A stretch of DNA of 25,832 nt from Trachelipus rathkii (GCA_015478945.1 JABUQX010078149.1:1-25832); one strand, 5' to 3'. Positions 1 through 9,290 are shown, counted from the stretch's first letter. Numbers and translations: made by a program. The notes: generated from the letters alone by a model not told the origin.

Positions 1-189
1 GAGCACGCAGCACTAATCAGCATCATCTCACGCGCCCAGGTGCTCACACTCGCTTCACTCTCTTGGGTGAAGTGTCTTGTGATTGTCCTTAATTGAGATA
101 TAGCTTCAATTAGAGTTTTATTGTATATTTTATGAAGTTTTTTAGTTTTACTTCTTGGCATCAAAATCTTTAACAGCGGGCTTAATAGT
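1..189. other. Unassigned sequence at the left edge
   Basis: No recognisable coding. It may hold the decayed 3' end of LINE 1, since on the minus strand translation continues past the last LINE match without a convincing motif. Confidence 0.3.
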
Positions 190-897
190 CCAGATGAAGA
201 AAGCGCTTTTGCATCAAAATATCCGAATTAAAAGCTGATTTGCTAGCTATGACGTAGAGTGGAAGACAATATAATAGATGTGGGTGTATATGTTCATAGT
301 ATATCTTCTTCAATATATATAAAGGAATTAATTTTTTCAATTTGATTAGTATATACATTTATTTCGCTAGTTTGCTCACTAGCTGGTTGATATGTTCTTT
401 GAAATGTCATTTTTTCATCTTTGCTACCCCAAAGTATTTTGCATTTGTGACTCTTTTTTCAAATTAATTTTTTAATTTTTTATGTTTAAATTATCAGCTA
501 TAGTTTTATTGCTAATTATGATGTATGACGTTTTTTTGCAAGTTTAGTGAAAGTTTATTAGAATCTATCCATGTTGTGATCTTATTTAAGACGTCTGCTG
601 CTTTTAGTGATAGTGTAGCCGGATTTTTATCCTTTATTAATATTGAAACATCATCAACAAATGAAACCATGAAAGAGTCGTGTGAATTAAATATATCATT
701 GGTATACAATGTATATAATAATGGGCCAAGAATAGATCCTTGTGGAACACAGCAAGTTGTTTGTAGTGGTTCCGAGCATGTTTCACCTATTTTCACATAC
801 TGAGATCTTCCACTTAGGTATGTTTTAAACCATTGTAGTGTGTTTCCCTTTATTCCCATCTTATTCATTTTGCTTAGTAGTATATCATGATCTATTG
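190..897 (-). mobile_element. LINE 1, 3' part: degraded reverse transcriptase of a CR1/L2/Jockey-type non-LTR retrotransposon
   Basis: Minus-strand translation of 512-897 gives RT palm motifs in the usual order: a DHDILLSKM block just after the motif-A aspartate region, YLSGRSQYVKIG, then VPQGSILGPLLY (motif B, from about 748), then FVDD at 650-661 in place of the common FADD, then the NKLSLNLQK block. Below 512 the frame is broken, but homology resumes at about 190-450 with KYFGV, HFKEHINQLVSKLAK, a KKLIPLYILKKIYY block and HPHLLYCLPLY. This is the thumb/C-terminal pattern of CR1/L2/Jockey LINEs. In-frame stops (for example after KYFGVAKMKK) and a frameshift show it is dead. The N-terminal half of RT and the endonuclease are absent. 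It continues in the piece at 1289-1381, the two being separated by the MITE at 898-1288. The clade assignment is approximate. Confidence 0.85.
890..897. repeat. Target-site duplication, left copy (ATCTATTG)
   Basis: Directly abuts the CAG end of the MITE and is identical to the copy at 1289-1296. The same 8 bp are part of the LINE RT coding sequence. Confidence 0.85.
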
Positions 898-993
898 CAG
901 TGGTGCCCAACCTTTAGTCTATCTCGAGAAAATTAATAATTTAAAAATTTTAGGCGAGCCACACATATTACGACAACTACTAATTAAGCATTG

Positions 994-1043
<50 letters not shown>

Positions 1044-1067
1044 TATATATATTATAATATATATATA

Positions 1068-1107
<40 letters not shown>

Positions 1108-1288
1108 TATATACCTATATATATACTTAGTAGTATATATAGTATATTAACAAGTATATTTAAAGATTATTAAAAAATTATTTAATTTTTTTAATAATTT
1201 GAATTAATCTAAATACTCGAACCGCGAGCCACATTAGAACGGCAAGCGAGCAACACGTTGCTCGCGAGCTACGGGTTGGGCACCGCTG
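898..1288. mobile_element. hAT-type MITE inserted into LINE 1
   Basis: The element is 391 bp with 15-bp terminal inverted repeats: CAGTGGTGCCCAACC at 898-912 and GGTTGGGCACCGCTG at 1274-1288 (14 of 15 match). It is flanked by a perfect 8-bp duplication, ATCTATTG, at 890-897 and 1289-1296. CAG...CTG ends and 8-bp target sites are the known signature of hAT transposons. There is no transposase frame; the core (about 995-1150) is almost pure TA repeat. Short related subterminal blocks (GCGAGCCACA near 954 and near 1225) sit on either side of it. It interrupts the LINE reverse transcriptase directly after motif A and is therefore younger than the LINE copy. Confidence 0.88.
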
Positions 1289-1296
1289 ATCTATTG
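1289..1296. repeat. Target-site duplication, right copy (ATCTATTG)
   Basis: Directly abuts the CTG end of the MITE and is identical to 890-897. Confidence 0.85.
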
Positions 1297-1381
1297 TATC
1301 AAAAGCTTTTGTAAGATCTCTCCAGTATATATATGACAGTGCCAGGTTGAATTTTTTTAATGTTCTATCATATTTTTTCAT
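1289..1381 (-). mobile_element. LINE 1, 5' remnant (RT motif A) beyond the MITE insertion
   Basis: Minus-strand translation of 1289-1381 ends in DLTKAFDTID (1289-1318), the RT motif A with its catalytic aspartate. It stops exactly at the edge of the MITE. The reading continues in the same frame at 889 with the HDILLSKM block, because MITE plus one target-site copy is 399 bp, a multiple of three. Upstream, KKYDRTLKKFNLALS is degraded, and beyond about 1385 no RT homology is seen, so the element is 5'-truncated inside RT. Confidence 0.75.
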
Positions 1382-1485
1382 ATCATTATTTTCATATTAT
1401 AATAATAATGGAAGAAATAGTTACTACAAATATCGGATGGTAAATACTAAATATAATGAATATAATCACTTACCAATGTAGAAGA

Positions 1486-1553
1486 AGTAATAATAATAAT
1501 AATAATAATAATAAGTAATATAATAATATAATAATTATAATAATAATGAATAA
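1486..1553. repeat. (TAA)n microsatellite, imperfect
   Basis: Runs of TAA/AAT with single-base interruptions follow the LINE 1 remnant. Confidence 0.9.
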
Positions 1554-1601
1554 TATTCAGTATAGACCGATATTGATGCATATATAAAAAATATACATAC
1601 C

Positions 1602-1700
1602 TACACACACACAGCGACACGAGCAAAGCGCACACACACACACACACGACACACACACACAACACTGACACACACACACACACACACACACCTACACACA
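1602..1700. repeat. (AC)n microsatellite, interrupted
   Basis: Several CACACA runs are separated by short interruptions such as GCGACACGAGCAAAGCG and GACACTGA-like breaks. The apparent Cys/Val-rich minus-strand frame here is only (GT)n translated. Confidence 0.92.
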
Positions 1701-2204
1701 TACACATAAATAATACATATGTATTAAGTATATATTATAAGAATTATAAAAATTACAGACTCGTATAGCATTGATGAAATTATGGATAAAATGAAATTAA
1801 AGAAAGCTCCTACATGGAATAAATGTGTGAGAAACATCTGAGAGGATGTTTTTTCCTTTCTCTGCACTTTTATCTTCCTGGCGAAAAAAGTGACATCCTG
1901 GCAAGAATTATAAACTCGGTCCTGCCTTCAACTGCAACCTATGATTTTGGTTGGGCTTTTGTGTATTACAGCAGCTTAGGGCAATTAGTCGGTCTGACAA
2001 TAACTATATTTGCTTTATAGTTCGCAATTACACATTTTCAGATATTTATATTATTTATATTTATATTTAATATTTTTCATTCTTCATATTAGGTGTCAGA
2101 GATCTTGTCACACCTCCAAAATTTACCCTCCAAGTTTAAACTTGTGGTTACATCCTATAAATTGAAAGGGGGATTTACACGTCATTTAAAGGAAGTTAAT
2201 TATA
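1701..2204. other. Unassigned AT-rich spacer
   Basis: No gene recognised. A 65-codon plus-strand frame at 1823-2020 has no recognisable motif, and no known repeat is seen. Confidence 0.4.
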
Positions 2205-2345
2205 GTATATATATTATTGTATTTATATATATATTAATAAATAATATATAATATATAACCTAATACTTATATATAATATATATATATTTATATATATATA
2301 TATTTATATAATTATATATCTATATTATATTTATTATAGTATATT
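2205..2345. repeat. TA-rich simple repeat block
   Basis: Nearly pure A/T with TATATA runs and short TTTA/ATTA interruptions. Confidence 0.85.
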
Positions 2346-2559
2346 CTTTGCGAAGAAAGTATTGGGTCAGACTGGGGGTTAAGGTGGCGTGACATGCATC
2401 GGAAAAGAATAGAGAAATATTAAGCATAATCGAAAGAGCCCACCATTGACCGCCCACAAAATCTAACCTTTATTAGTGAGATACTCGTCCAGTCCATGAA
2501 AATACCCTAAAGAGCTTCTGGACAATAGCGGAACGGACCCTCACTATGGCACATTTCGT
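2346..2559. other. Probable LINE 2 3' flank or untranslated end
   Basis: More GC-rich than the TA block before it. No coding motif is seen. It lies just 3' of the last RT-like residues of LINE 2 on the minus strand and may be its 3' untranslated region. Confidence 0.3.
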
Positions 2560-3800
2560 CCAGTCTACGTTCTCCCTTGGCCCAGGTGGGCTGGGCCACA
2601 ACCATACGCCCGCCACAAAACCGACGCCATTCACGCTCCTATTATGCCACCTTTTTTATTGCTCGACTCCGTGCCAAAACTCACTTTATTTCTCTCATCT
2701 CAGATATTTCCTTTTACTGACTCATCCCCACTTGTTTCCTTCGGTTTCCCCAGCCTGTTCATTCCACACACTCACAACCTATACCACATCCGCCTACAAA
2801 ACTCCAACCGACTATCATTTAGTCCTTGTCACATGACCCAACATCCATCCTTTCACGTACTTTTTTTCATTTATCTCTTGTTCTTTTTTCTTTTTCTTTT
2901 CTTCACACCAATAACTCTCTAATACGTTCACATTCCTCATTTTTAATAATTCAATTCTTCTCACACCTAACACGGTCTAGCATGCCAGTAAGATTGTCCC
3001 ATCTGAACACCATAGAATTGGAATTATATATATGTATACCTCTTAATTTCCAGACCAATAGTCTCACCTACTATACATTAACACAAGGTTAATAAACATA
3101 CCTCAATGTTAAAGACCCTAGGCACTTAAAAGACTTTGGTCCCTTTACAATCCACCAAAACGATTTAATTGCACCATCCAACCCTTCCATGCCATTCAAC
3201 AACTTTACCTACTAACTCTGCATTCATCCGTTTTCGTTTTTTCATCTAACATTATCCAAAATCTTTTATTATTCAACACTTGTTCCAGCTGCTCACCATC
3301 TAACATACTTCAACACCGAGGACTGTCCCCTCACTACACTTTATAAAACTTTTTAAACTCTTATCTATATCTACGTTTACTTCCAAACCCCTTCTTTTTA
3401 CACACCTTACCAAACACCTCTACCAATAATCTTCTCAACTCTCTTTCAGATTCACCCAAAACCAAAATCATCGCATATAATAGGTAGGGCACCCTCACTC
3501 TCTCCATCATTCTAAACACCATTTCCTTACCATCCCCCTCTCTAATTCTTTCAAAACCTACAACTATAATCAAAATTGAATAAACCCAAGGAGAACAACA
3601 CATCCCTGCCTCACTCCCTCTTAATATTAAACTAATCACTTTATGACACATTTATTCTTAATACGCTTCACTATCTGTCAATAACTACTTTGATTCCCAT
3701 TCAGAAGCCTACCAACCACACCATACCATTACTACATCACACCTGCATAGAGCCTTTCCCTATTATCCTATCATAGCGCCTGTGCAAATTCCATAAAACC
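2560..3800 (-). mobile_element. LINE 2: heavily degraded reverse transcriptase fragment
   Basis: On the minus strand 3361-3651 is open and reads ...GSEAGMCCSPWVYSI..., then LLYAMILVLGESERELRRLL, then VFGKVCKKKGFGSK. This lines up with the RT family common in decapod genomes, whose typical form is GxRQGCxxSPWLFN, LLYADDLVLCGESEEDLR and VEVCRRRGLKVN (from memory). The catalytic YADD is changed to YAMI (3466-3477), so the copy cannot be active. Weaker motif-A-side similarity continues to about 3800 (a YDRI-like start and a WLVGF / GIKVVIDR block). At about 2570-2660 a HNRSV..GFV.G stretch resembles the C-terminal HDRSVWRGFVRGN block. The middle (about 2700-3350) is too decayed to follow residue by residue. 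The exact ends and clade (RTE-like or other) are uncertain. Confidence 0.7.
2578..2598. repeat. Perfect hairpin in the 3' part of LINE 2
   Basis: TGGCCCAG and CTGGGCCA form an 8-bp perfect inverted repeat around a 5-nt GTGGG loop, in an otherwise AT-rich area. Confidence 0.6.
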
Positions 3801-4369
3801 TAAATACACTTATTATTCTTCTCCCTCATTATCTCAATCCAATTTCTTTTCAAATTTAAAGAAATTTGAATTTTCTCACACATCTAGGAAAATTATATCT
3901 TAAACTGTCAATTGATGCCAGTACACGAATTAAAGGCGCCAAAAGAAGTGTTCAATTTTCTTCGAAAAACGACCGAGGATTCTGGACAAGAGTGTATGCA
4001 AAAAACGTTTCCCCGAAAATGTTACACGGCTTCTGGAAAGTATTTAGTTTCTTAGGGCGTCAAAGGCAGTACAACCTGCCCTCGACATGGTGGTAGCACG
4101 GAGTTAAGGTTGGTATGACCAGTCAAGAGATGCGTTAAGGTTACCTCACTGTGGAGACTTAATGCTGCAAAGAAAATTGGCCAAGGCCCTGAAAAAGGGC
4201 AGTCCCCTGACACCATGGATATAGTAAAAATCCTAATCAAATGTGTGGTATTAGTAGTCGGTACCCTGGAATACACCCTTTTGTATACTTCGAAGGAAGG
4301 TAGGAGGACTTACTGTATGTCCTTAAACCTGTTGCAGCCATGCTTAGCCGTTTTGTCTAGCAGTTTCAC
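3801..4369. other. Unassigned spacer between LINE 2 and LINE 3
   Basis: Mixed-composition DNA. Short open frames run on both strands (plus 3866-4096, minus 4052-4276), without recognisable motifs. The right part may be the 3' end of LINE 3. Confidence 0.35.
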
Positions 4370-6725
4370 TTCCCCGGGATCTGTCGACTATTATAAATAG
4401 GAATCGGCAACGAGAATCTGAAATTGTATTGCACAAAAAATTCCAGTTTCATGGTAAATATTTTGATAATAACAGAGTCCCCAGATTGAAGTTGACGGAA
4501 TTCATCTGATAAGAGAACGCCCTCCGGTCCTTTTGTTCCCATCCTTACACATCCCAAGGGCCTCGCGGAATTCTGATAGAATAAACAGGTAGTTATAAGG
4601 TGGGTCTTCATCTGGTGGTACAAAAAAATATGGGTGTATAGCCTAAGAATAAAAGGTATGAAAAGGTTCCCGGTATAGTAAATAGCATAATTCATATGCG
4701 CACAATACTCCCGGAGGAGGTGAATGACATCGGGAATGCGGTGGGCCATAACTGAAGTTGTAGGTGGGTATCCCTATGGGGTTTGCGAAGAGATCACTTT
4801 CCCCCGCTATCAAACCTAAGCCCCTAACCCACGATTAAAGTTCTCCAATCCCGCAAGAGATGCTTTGACACTACGTAGCTTAAAATCTCGAAAATCTTTC
4901 ATGTCCCAGTAATCCCTGCCAGCTGGTGAAGGAAATTTCCTGCGGAAGAACGAGAATGGGTAATAGTTGGCCAGGAGGCATCCTATTTTTGCAAGGTCCT
5001 CAGAAAGGTATAACCATGCAGGTTGTATTGGAGGTCGGTCCAAAGCGTGGTAAGCTGCTCTTTCAGGCCTGTTTCGTTTCTATGGATGTACCGCATGTGT
5101 GGAACCCAGCAGAAAAGTCAATCCTTTTTTTTCGGTGAATGGGAAGAAGCAGAATGAAACTTCTTAAATAACCAAGAAACCCAGACGGTTTCCTTCCCCC
5201 CTAGTAAGAGAGTCCTTTTAAGGCGCATGAACGACTCTTTGAATCAAGAGAAGAAATGTGCGTTCCCGTGCATCAAGGCCAATCAAGTGATTGCCAGAAT
5301 CGTTCACAATTTGGCGGTGAACGTGCGATGAGCAGGGGAAGGGAGTGGGTTAAGGTGGCAGTCGGGAAAAAAGAAAGCACTGCAAACCCTTCCCCGCTCC
5401 TCCTTTAGGCAGTTCTGGAATAAACATGCCCATTCCCGAATTGAACGGAAAGGTGGGAAAAGGAGGAGGCTCTCAGAGAGCAAAGGGTGGGCCCTTGCAT
5501 TCTTACTAGTGAATGACATCGAATGCATCGTAGGGGGATTACAATGCCTAGAAATCGCCAATATCCAAAGCTATCCACAAGCGTGGAAGAGGACTTCGAA
5601 TAATAACCCAAAGGAGGTCCAACCACCAGTAATAAATGGCCAGATAGAACGTAGCAGAAGGAGAAAAACGGTCCTGAGTCGAAATTAAAGGAAGGACATA
5701 CGTATCTGTCTCTCTCTCCTCTCCGTAAGAGACAGATGGCAATTACTTCTTTCTCCAGCTTGCCACCACCAAACTCATTCGGAGGATGATCGAAAAGCCC
5801 CAGTAGCTATCTGCAGACCCTTGTTTTGGACAGGGTCGAGAAGGTACAAGTAGAATGGAGTTACCTCATAGACAGCACCACCATAGTCTAATTTGAATCT
5901 CACCATCGTTAAAAATAGTCGAAGAAGGGTTTTACAGTCTGCACCTCACGACGTAGATGAGAGGTAGCGTAAAAAATCTAACCTGCGATTACAGCTGGTT
6001 TTTAGATTAATAATAATAGAAGGAAGGTACGTGAGACGTTCGTCTACTACCATTCCCAAAAATCTGACCTGGGACTCTTCCATGCGAATGAGTGAATCAT
6101 ATAGGGTCAGCTTCGGAGGCATGACACCAACACCACTCGGCTTGACTCTGGCGGAAAAGCATTACTGACGTCTGTGTAGCAGAAATTAGAAATCCCCTGG
6201 AATAACACCAGGATGTAACTTTATCGATTCGATAGCCAATTGTAATTAACGTTTCAGGAATGGAAATTTAACTCCCGAAACGTACATTCCGAGATCATCT
6301 ACGTATAGGGCGCACCGACTTGCAGCTGGAATGTTGGCAACCACTTCGTTCAATGCGACAACGAAAACCAGTACTTTCAAAACCACGTTGCGGTACTCCC
6401 TCGTCCATGGTGAAATACCTAGACAAGGTGGTACCGTTTCGAAAATGAAAAAGATCTATTAGTCAATAGGCTCAGGAGGTAGGTGGGAGGTTGTCCCCTA
6501 AACCCCAGCAAGGGCAGCTTCTTTATCCCAACCCCCTATGTGGAGTCGTATGCTTTCTCAAAGTCTAAAAATACAGCTAGGAGCATCTTTATATTCGAGA
6601 AGGCCTCGCGGACATCAAGGTCCAAACGGAGAAAGGGTTCCTGGAAGTTGAATAACGAACAGAGCTCTTCCAAGGTAGCAAGAAATAGAACCGCCACCAT
6701 CTTCTCCACGAATTTGCAGGTGTAG
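4370..6725 (-). mobile_element. LINE 3: long, frame-broken I/Jockey-type ORF2 (reverse transcriptase plus RNase H)
   Basis: Ordered homology blocks of an I/Jockey-superfamily ORF2 can be read on the minus strand in several frames. They are: CKFVEKMV (about 6718), the RT start; LLAVFLDFEKAYDST (6541-6590), motif A; a GFRGQ.P block; EGVPQ (6388-6405), motif B; ALYVDDLGMYVSG (6275-6312) with YVDD at 6294-6305; PKLTLYDSLIRMEES then RFLGMVVDERLTYLPS (6022-6123); KLDYGGAVYEVT, LLDPVQNKGLQIATGAFRSS (5776-5895); CWVPHMRYIHRNETG (5067-5111), the RNase H signature next to its final residues; and a C-terminal region to about 4370. Changes of frame and stops separate most blocks, so it is dead. It is far longer than the other LINE pieces. 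The endonuclease and ORF1 are not seen; the 5' end runs into the (TAA)n tract. Confidence 0.85.
6011..6034 (+). repeat. 24-bp direct repeat, copy 1 (inside LINE 3)
   Basis: TAATAATAG[A/G]AGGAAGGTACGTGA occurs here and at 6772-6795 with one difference. This copy encodes the YLPS.. end of the RT thumb block on the minus strand. Confidence 0.7.
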
Positions 6726-6771
6726 TAGGTTAATGAAATAGGTCGTTGGTTACCTAAGGATGTGAGATCCG

Positions 6772-6795
6772 TAATAATAGGAGGAAGGTACGTGA
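6772..6795 (+). repeat. 24-bp direct repeat, copy 2 (at the 5' edge of LINE 3)
   Basis: 23 of 24 bases match 6011-6034, directly before the (TAA)n tract and about 50 bp outside the last RT homology. Confidence 0.7.
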
Positions 6796-6800
6796 TATAC

Positions 6801-6837
<37 letters not shown>

Positions 6838-6876
6838 TAATATAAAAATAATAATATAATTAATAAATAAATAGGG

Positions 6877-6918
<42 letters not shown>
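6801..6918. repeat. (TAA)n microsatellite, interrupted
   Basis: Two runs of TAA units with a degenerate A/T middle (about 6840-6890). They border LINE 3. Confidence 0.92.
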
Positions 6919-7330
6919 TTTTTTTTGAGTGGATGTACCAGGAATGCCGGCTATACAGCGTTTAGTTAAACTAAACTGACAGGGGAAAATCCTAACCGAA
7001 AACAAATTTATAAAACAGACGAGATTGGTGTTTGATCTTAAAAACAAGAGTGTTCCAATTTCCAATAGTAGGCAAAAAAAACCTTTTGACCACTACGAAA
7101 GTAAAAAAGATTCGGATAAGAATCTGCGGAGAAGGCGAATGCTGAAGAAGGTTAGTAGTGAAAGGCCATCAGGCATAAAACTTGTTTTCGAAGGGTCGAG
7201 ATGGCCCCCGCCCACAGAAAGAGATGAAACGACCTTGTAAGAAGGACAATTGGAAGAAGCAAAAAACGACAATCGGAGATTCCCCTCCTGCGTCCATAAG
7301 AAATCCTATGGAGCGAGATTGGTATGTAAA
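6919..7330. other. Unassigned segment with a Lys/Arg-rich open frame
   Basis: A plus-strand frame at 7025-7240 (71 codons) is rich in Lys/Arg/Ser and has no recognisable domain. The moderate GC and purine bias resemble the neighbouring LINE tract more than the AT-rich DNA to the right, so it may be LINE-derived. The family was not recognised. Confidence 0.3.
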
Positions 7331-8591
7331 TAATAAAATTATTTTATGAAGAGCCTAATTTCAAAAATACTAATCATACGTTTAATGGGAATAAAATCAC
7401 CCAAAAATACAAGGATATCCCTAACCTAAAATGCACACAAATTTTGATTATCTATTAACAATGTCAAATAAAATACGTCCAAGGGTAATAACCCAGATGA
7501 AAAGAGGAAACAGAATGTTGGAAATATGTTTGAGGCTATGGCATATGGTTTAAAAAACCTGGTAAACCCCTTTCTGGGCTAAAACATTGCCAGACAACGT
7601 CCCGTAACAGTTTCTAAACACCATATATTATAGGAAGTGCATATGGATTTGGGCCGTATTGGTTTAATCCAATGTCTTCCATCATCCTCTTTGTTTTCCG
7701 AAATTTTAACGGCTTATAAAAGCATTATATTTTCCAGGTGTCCCCATTTGATAGGGCAATTTTCCCAATTACAATAATAAATATTAGGGCCTATTCCTGA
7801 TATTCTGCCCTTTATGTAATGGGCCTTTTTAAGACTCTCGCTATTTCGAATTTTTTCTTTTAATGGGAACAAAATAAGAGAGAGGTTTATAACGCAAAAT
7901 CTGAAAAAATGAGGGAGAGGCGTGGTCTTCCGAAGAAAGAATGCTCCTACCCCAAAAGTAACTGTTTACCGCCGCTTAGTCAACCTCCACAAATGTTTGG
8001 ATGCATTCATGTTCGACATTGTAATAATAAAAATCCTGTAAAGTACATAAACTTTTATTGACACATGTAATATAAAAGGAAAACATTCCTCAATAAAAAC
8101 AGAACTCGCCTCAAATCATAAAAATCAACGATATAAAAATTTTAGTCTACAAGAACTATTTCAATAGCTACACAACTAAAGTTCATTATATTATGATTTA
8201 AGAAACATTGCTTCTGGATTTTCTTTCAATAATTTCAGAAAATAAAATTAATAATAAAATATTAAATTACTTTTTCAAGAGAAATTTTTATATGTAAGAA
8301 TTTTCGTTATTTAATCAAATAAATTCTGAATCAATAAATTAAAAGTTTTATAATATATCTAGCAATAGGTTTATCTTTTTATCACATACTGTTTGAATCT
8401 ATGAAAATTATGCTGCAGTACTAGCAAATACTACAATTCAAATCTTTATTAAGAAGGAATACAATGAAATTCACTCATATTAACTTAGTATAAAATTATT
8501 CAACCAAAAAAATATAAAAATTTTACACATGAAAAAAAAAAACTTATTTTGAAAATATAAGATTGTACTATGGTCTGGCATCGGGTGGTGT
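7331..8591. other. AT-rich non-coding region downstream of CRLS1
   Basis: No open frame, repeat family or RNA gene recognised. It lies 3' of CRLS1 and may include an extended 3' untranslated region. Confidence 0.5.
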
Positions 8592-8597
8592 TTTATT
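8592..8597 (-). promoter_or_regulatory. Candidate CRLS1 polyadenylation signal AATAAA
   Basis: On the minus strand AATAAA occurs about 104 nt past the CRLS1 stop codon. The sequence between is AT-rich untranslated DNA. AATAAA arises easily by chance in DNA this AT-rich, so only its position supports the call. Confidence 0.4.
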
Positions 8598-8700
8598 ACT
8601 GCAGTTCTCATGAACTTCAAAATCTTTTAATATTTAGGTACTGTCATTAGCAAAAGTTTTGATATGAGAACAGTAAACAATATGAAATATATTATATATA

Positions 8701-8797
8701 TTAGGGTTTTTTCGAAGTTGAAGATAAAATTACAAATGTTTTTTTCGAAAAAATGTAACTAATACCAGAAGTTAGAGTTGTCAAGCCAGTCACAAAC
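8701..8797 (-). CDS. CRLS1: Cardiolipin synthase (CRLS1), last coding exon
   Basis: This is the terminal coding exon of the inner-mitochondrial-membrane enzyme that joins phosphatidylglycerol and CDP-diacylglycerol to make cardiolipin. On the minus strand the acceptor is a T-rich tract ending in CAG at 8800-8798. The exon begins at 8797 with one base that completes the Trp codon split from the previous exon, then reads 31 codons to a TAA at 8703-8701. The protein begins WFVTGLTTLTSGISY, which matches in spacing and character the last membrane helix of animal CRLS1 (human WCFTAFTTAASAYSYY, from memory). The tail after it is Lys/Ser-rich and ends SKKP, unlike the human end, so the extreme C-terminus is diverged. 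The clean splice phase and intact frame indicate a live gene, not a processed copy. Confidence 0.85.
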
Positions 8798-8913
8798 CTG
8801 AAAAAAAAGATAAATAAATAAATTTGCAACAAAAATACAATACATAATGAATCACACACTAAACACTTATAATACAAGTAAAGTCAAAATATTTCAAATC
8901 TTAAATTACTAAC

Positions 8914-9074
8914 CAAAGACATTGTAATAAGTAGTGGTCAGTGTAACCAAAGACTGGAGCCCCCAAAGATGAAGTAATCAACACAAGTTGTATAGCCGTG
9001 TTTAATTTGCTTATAAATGTAGGGTTTAACTGAGCAGTTGCGTGAGTAGCATCAAAATAGCGGCTCAATGTGTG
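8914..9074 (-). CDS. CRLS1: Cardiolipin synthase (CRLS1), penultimate coding exon
   Basis: The exon is 161 nt (53 codons plus 2 nt), between a GATTTCAG acceptor (9082-9075) and a GTTAGT donor (8913-8908) on the minus strand. It is open throughout. It contains [20 protein letters not shown] followed by [10 protein letters not shown] and GAPVFGY. These match the conserved animal CRLS1 block (human KYFNPCYATARLKPTFISK, then [20 protein letters not shown], from memory). It encodes one hydrophobic membrane segment (about [17 protein letters not shown]) and the start of the next. The CDP-alcohol phosphotransferase catalytic motif, DxxDGxxARxxxxxxxxGxxxDxxxD, belongs to exons further upstream in the gene, which means higher coordinates here, and was not found. 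The phase joins exactly with the next exon across a 116-bp intron (8798-8913). Identification is firm; the rest of the gene is missing or lies across very long introns. Confidence 0.88.
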
Positions 9075-9158
9075 CTGAAATCAATCAATATAGTAACTAA
9101 ATTAAACAAAAATAATTAACCGATGAAAACTAAAAGAAATTACACGTACTTACAATTA

Positions 9159-9193
9159 CTATTAATAATGATGATAATGATAATGATGATGAT
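9159..9193. repeat. (ATG/ATA) trinucleotide repeat
   Basis: Imperfect AATGATGATAATGATAATGATGATGAT run, directly next to the foldback structure at 9200-9290. Confidence 0.8.
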
Positions 9194-9199
9194 TTTGAA

Positions 9200-9290
9200 T
9201 GACGGGGGTGCGTTAAATATAAAGAGAGTGGTGAGACGTATCAGTAATATTTAACTATATATGTTAACCCAAAAGTCGCCACTCCCGTCA
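9200..9290. mobile_element. Candidate small foldback / MITE-like element in the upstream CRLS1 intron
   Basis: TGACGGGGGTG (9200-9210) and CACTCCCGTCA (9280-9290) are inverted repeats with one mismatch. Inside them GTTAAATAT (9212-9220) and ATATTTAAC (9247-9255) form a second perfect inverted pair. ATTTTGA stands on both sides (9192-9198 and 9295-9301), as a possible target-site duplication, although 1 and 4 bases separate it from the arms. No family recognised; it could be a chance hairpin. Confidence 0.35.

Noticed and set aside
525..803. 92-codon plus-strand frame
   Set aside because: Antisense of the LINE 1 reverse transcriptase, which has recognisable motifs on the minus strand.
1209..1222. 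GGTTCGAGT on the minus strand, like a tRNA B box
   Set aside because: No A box or cloverleaf around it; it is part of the hAT-type MITE.
1447..1707. Cys/Val- and Ile-rich minus-strand frame
   Set aside because: Translation of (GT)n and (TTA)n microsatellites.
2546..3092. Three overlapping plus-strand frames rich in Ser/Thr/Leu/Pro
   Set aside because: Overlap one another and are antisense to the decayed LINE 2; no domains.
4926..5138. 70-codon plus-strand frame
   Set aside because: Antisense to the RNase H part of LINE 3.
6483..6725. 80-codon plus-strand frame
   Set aside because: Antisense to RT motif A of LINE 3, where the minus strand shows LDFEKAYD.
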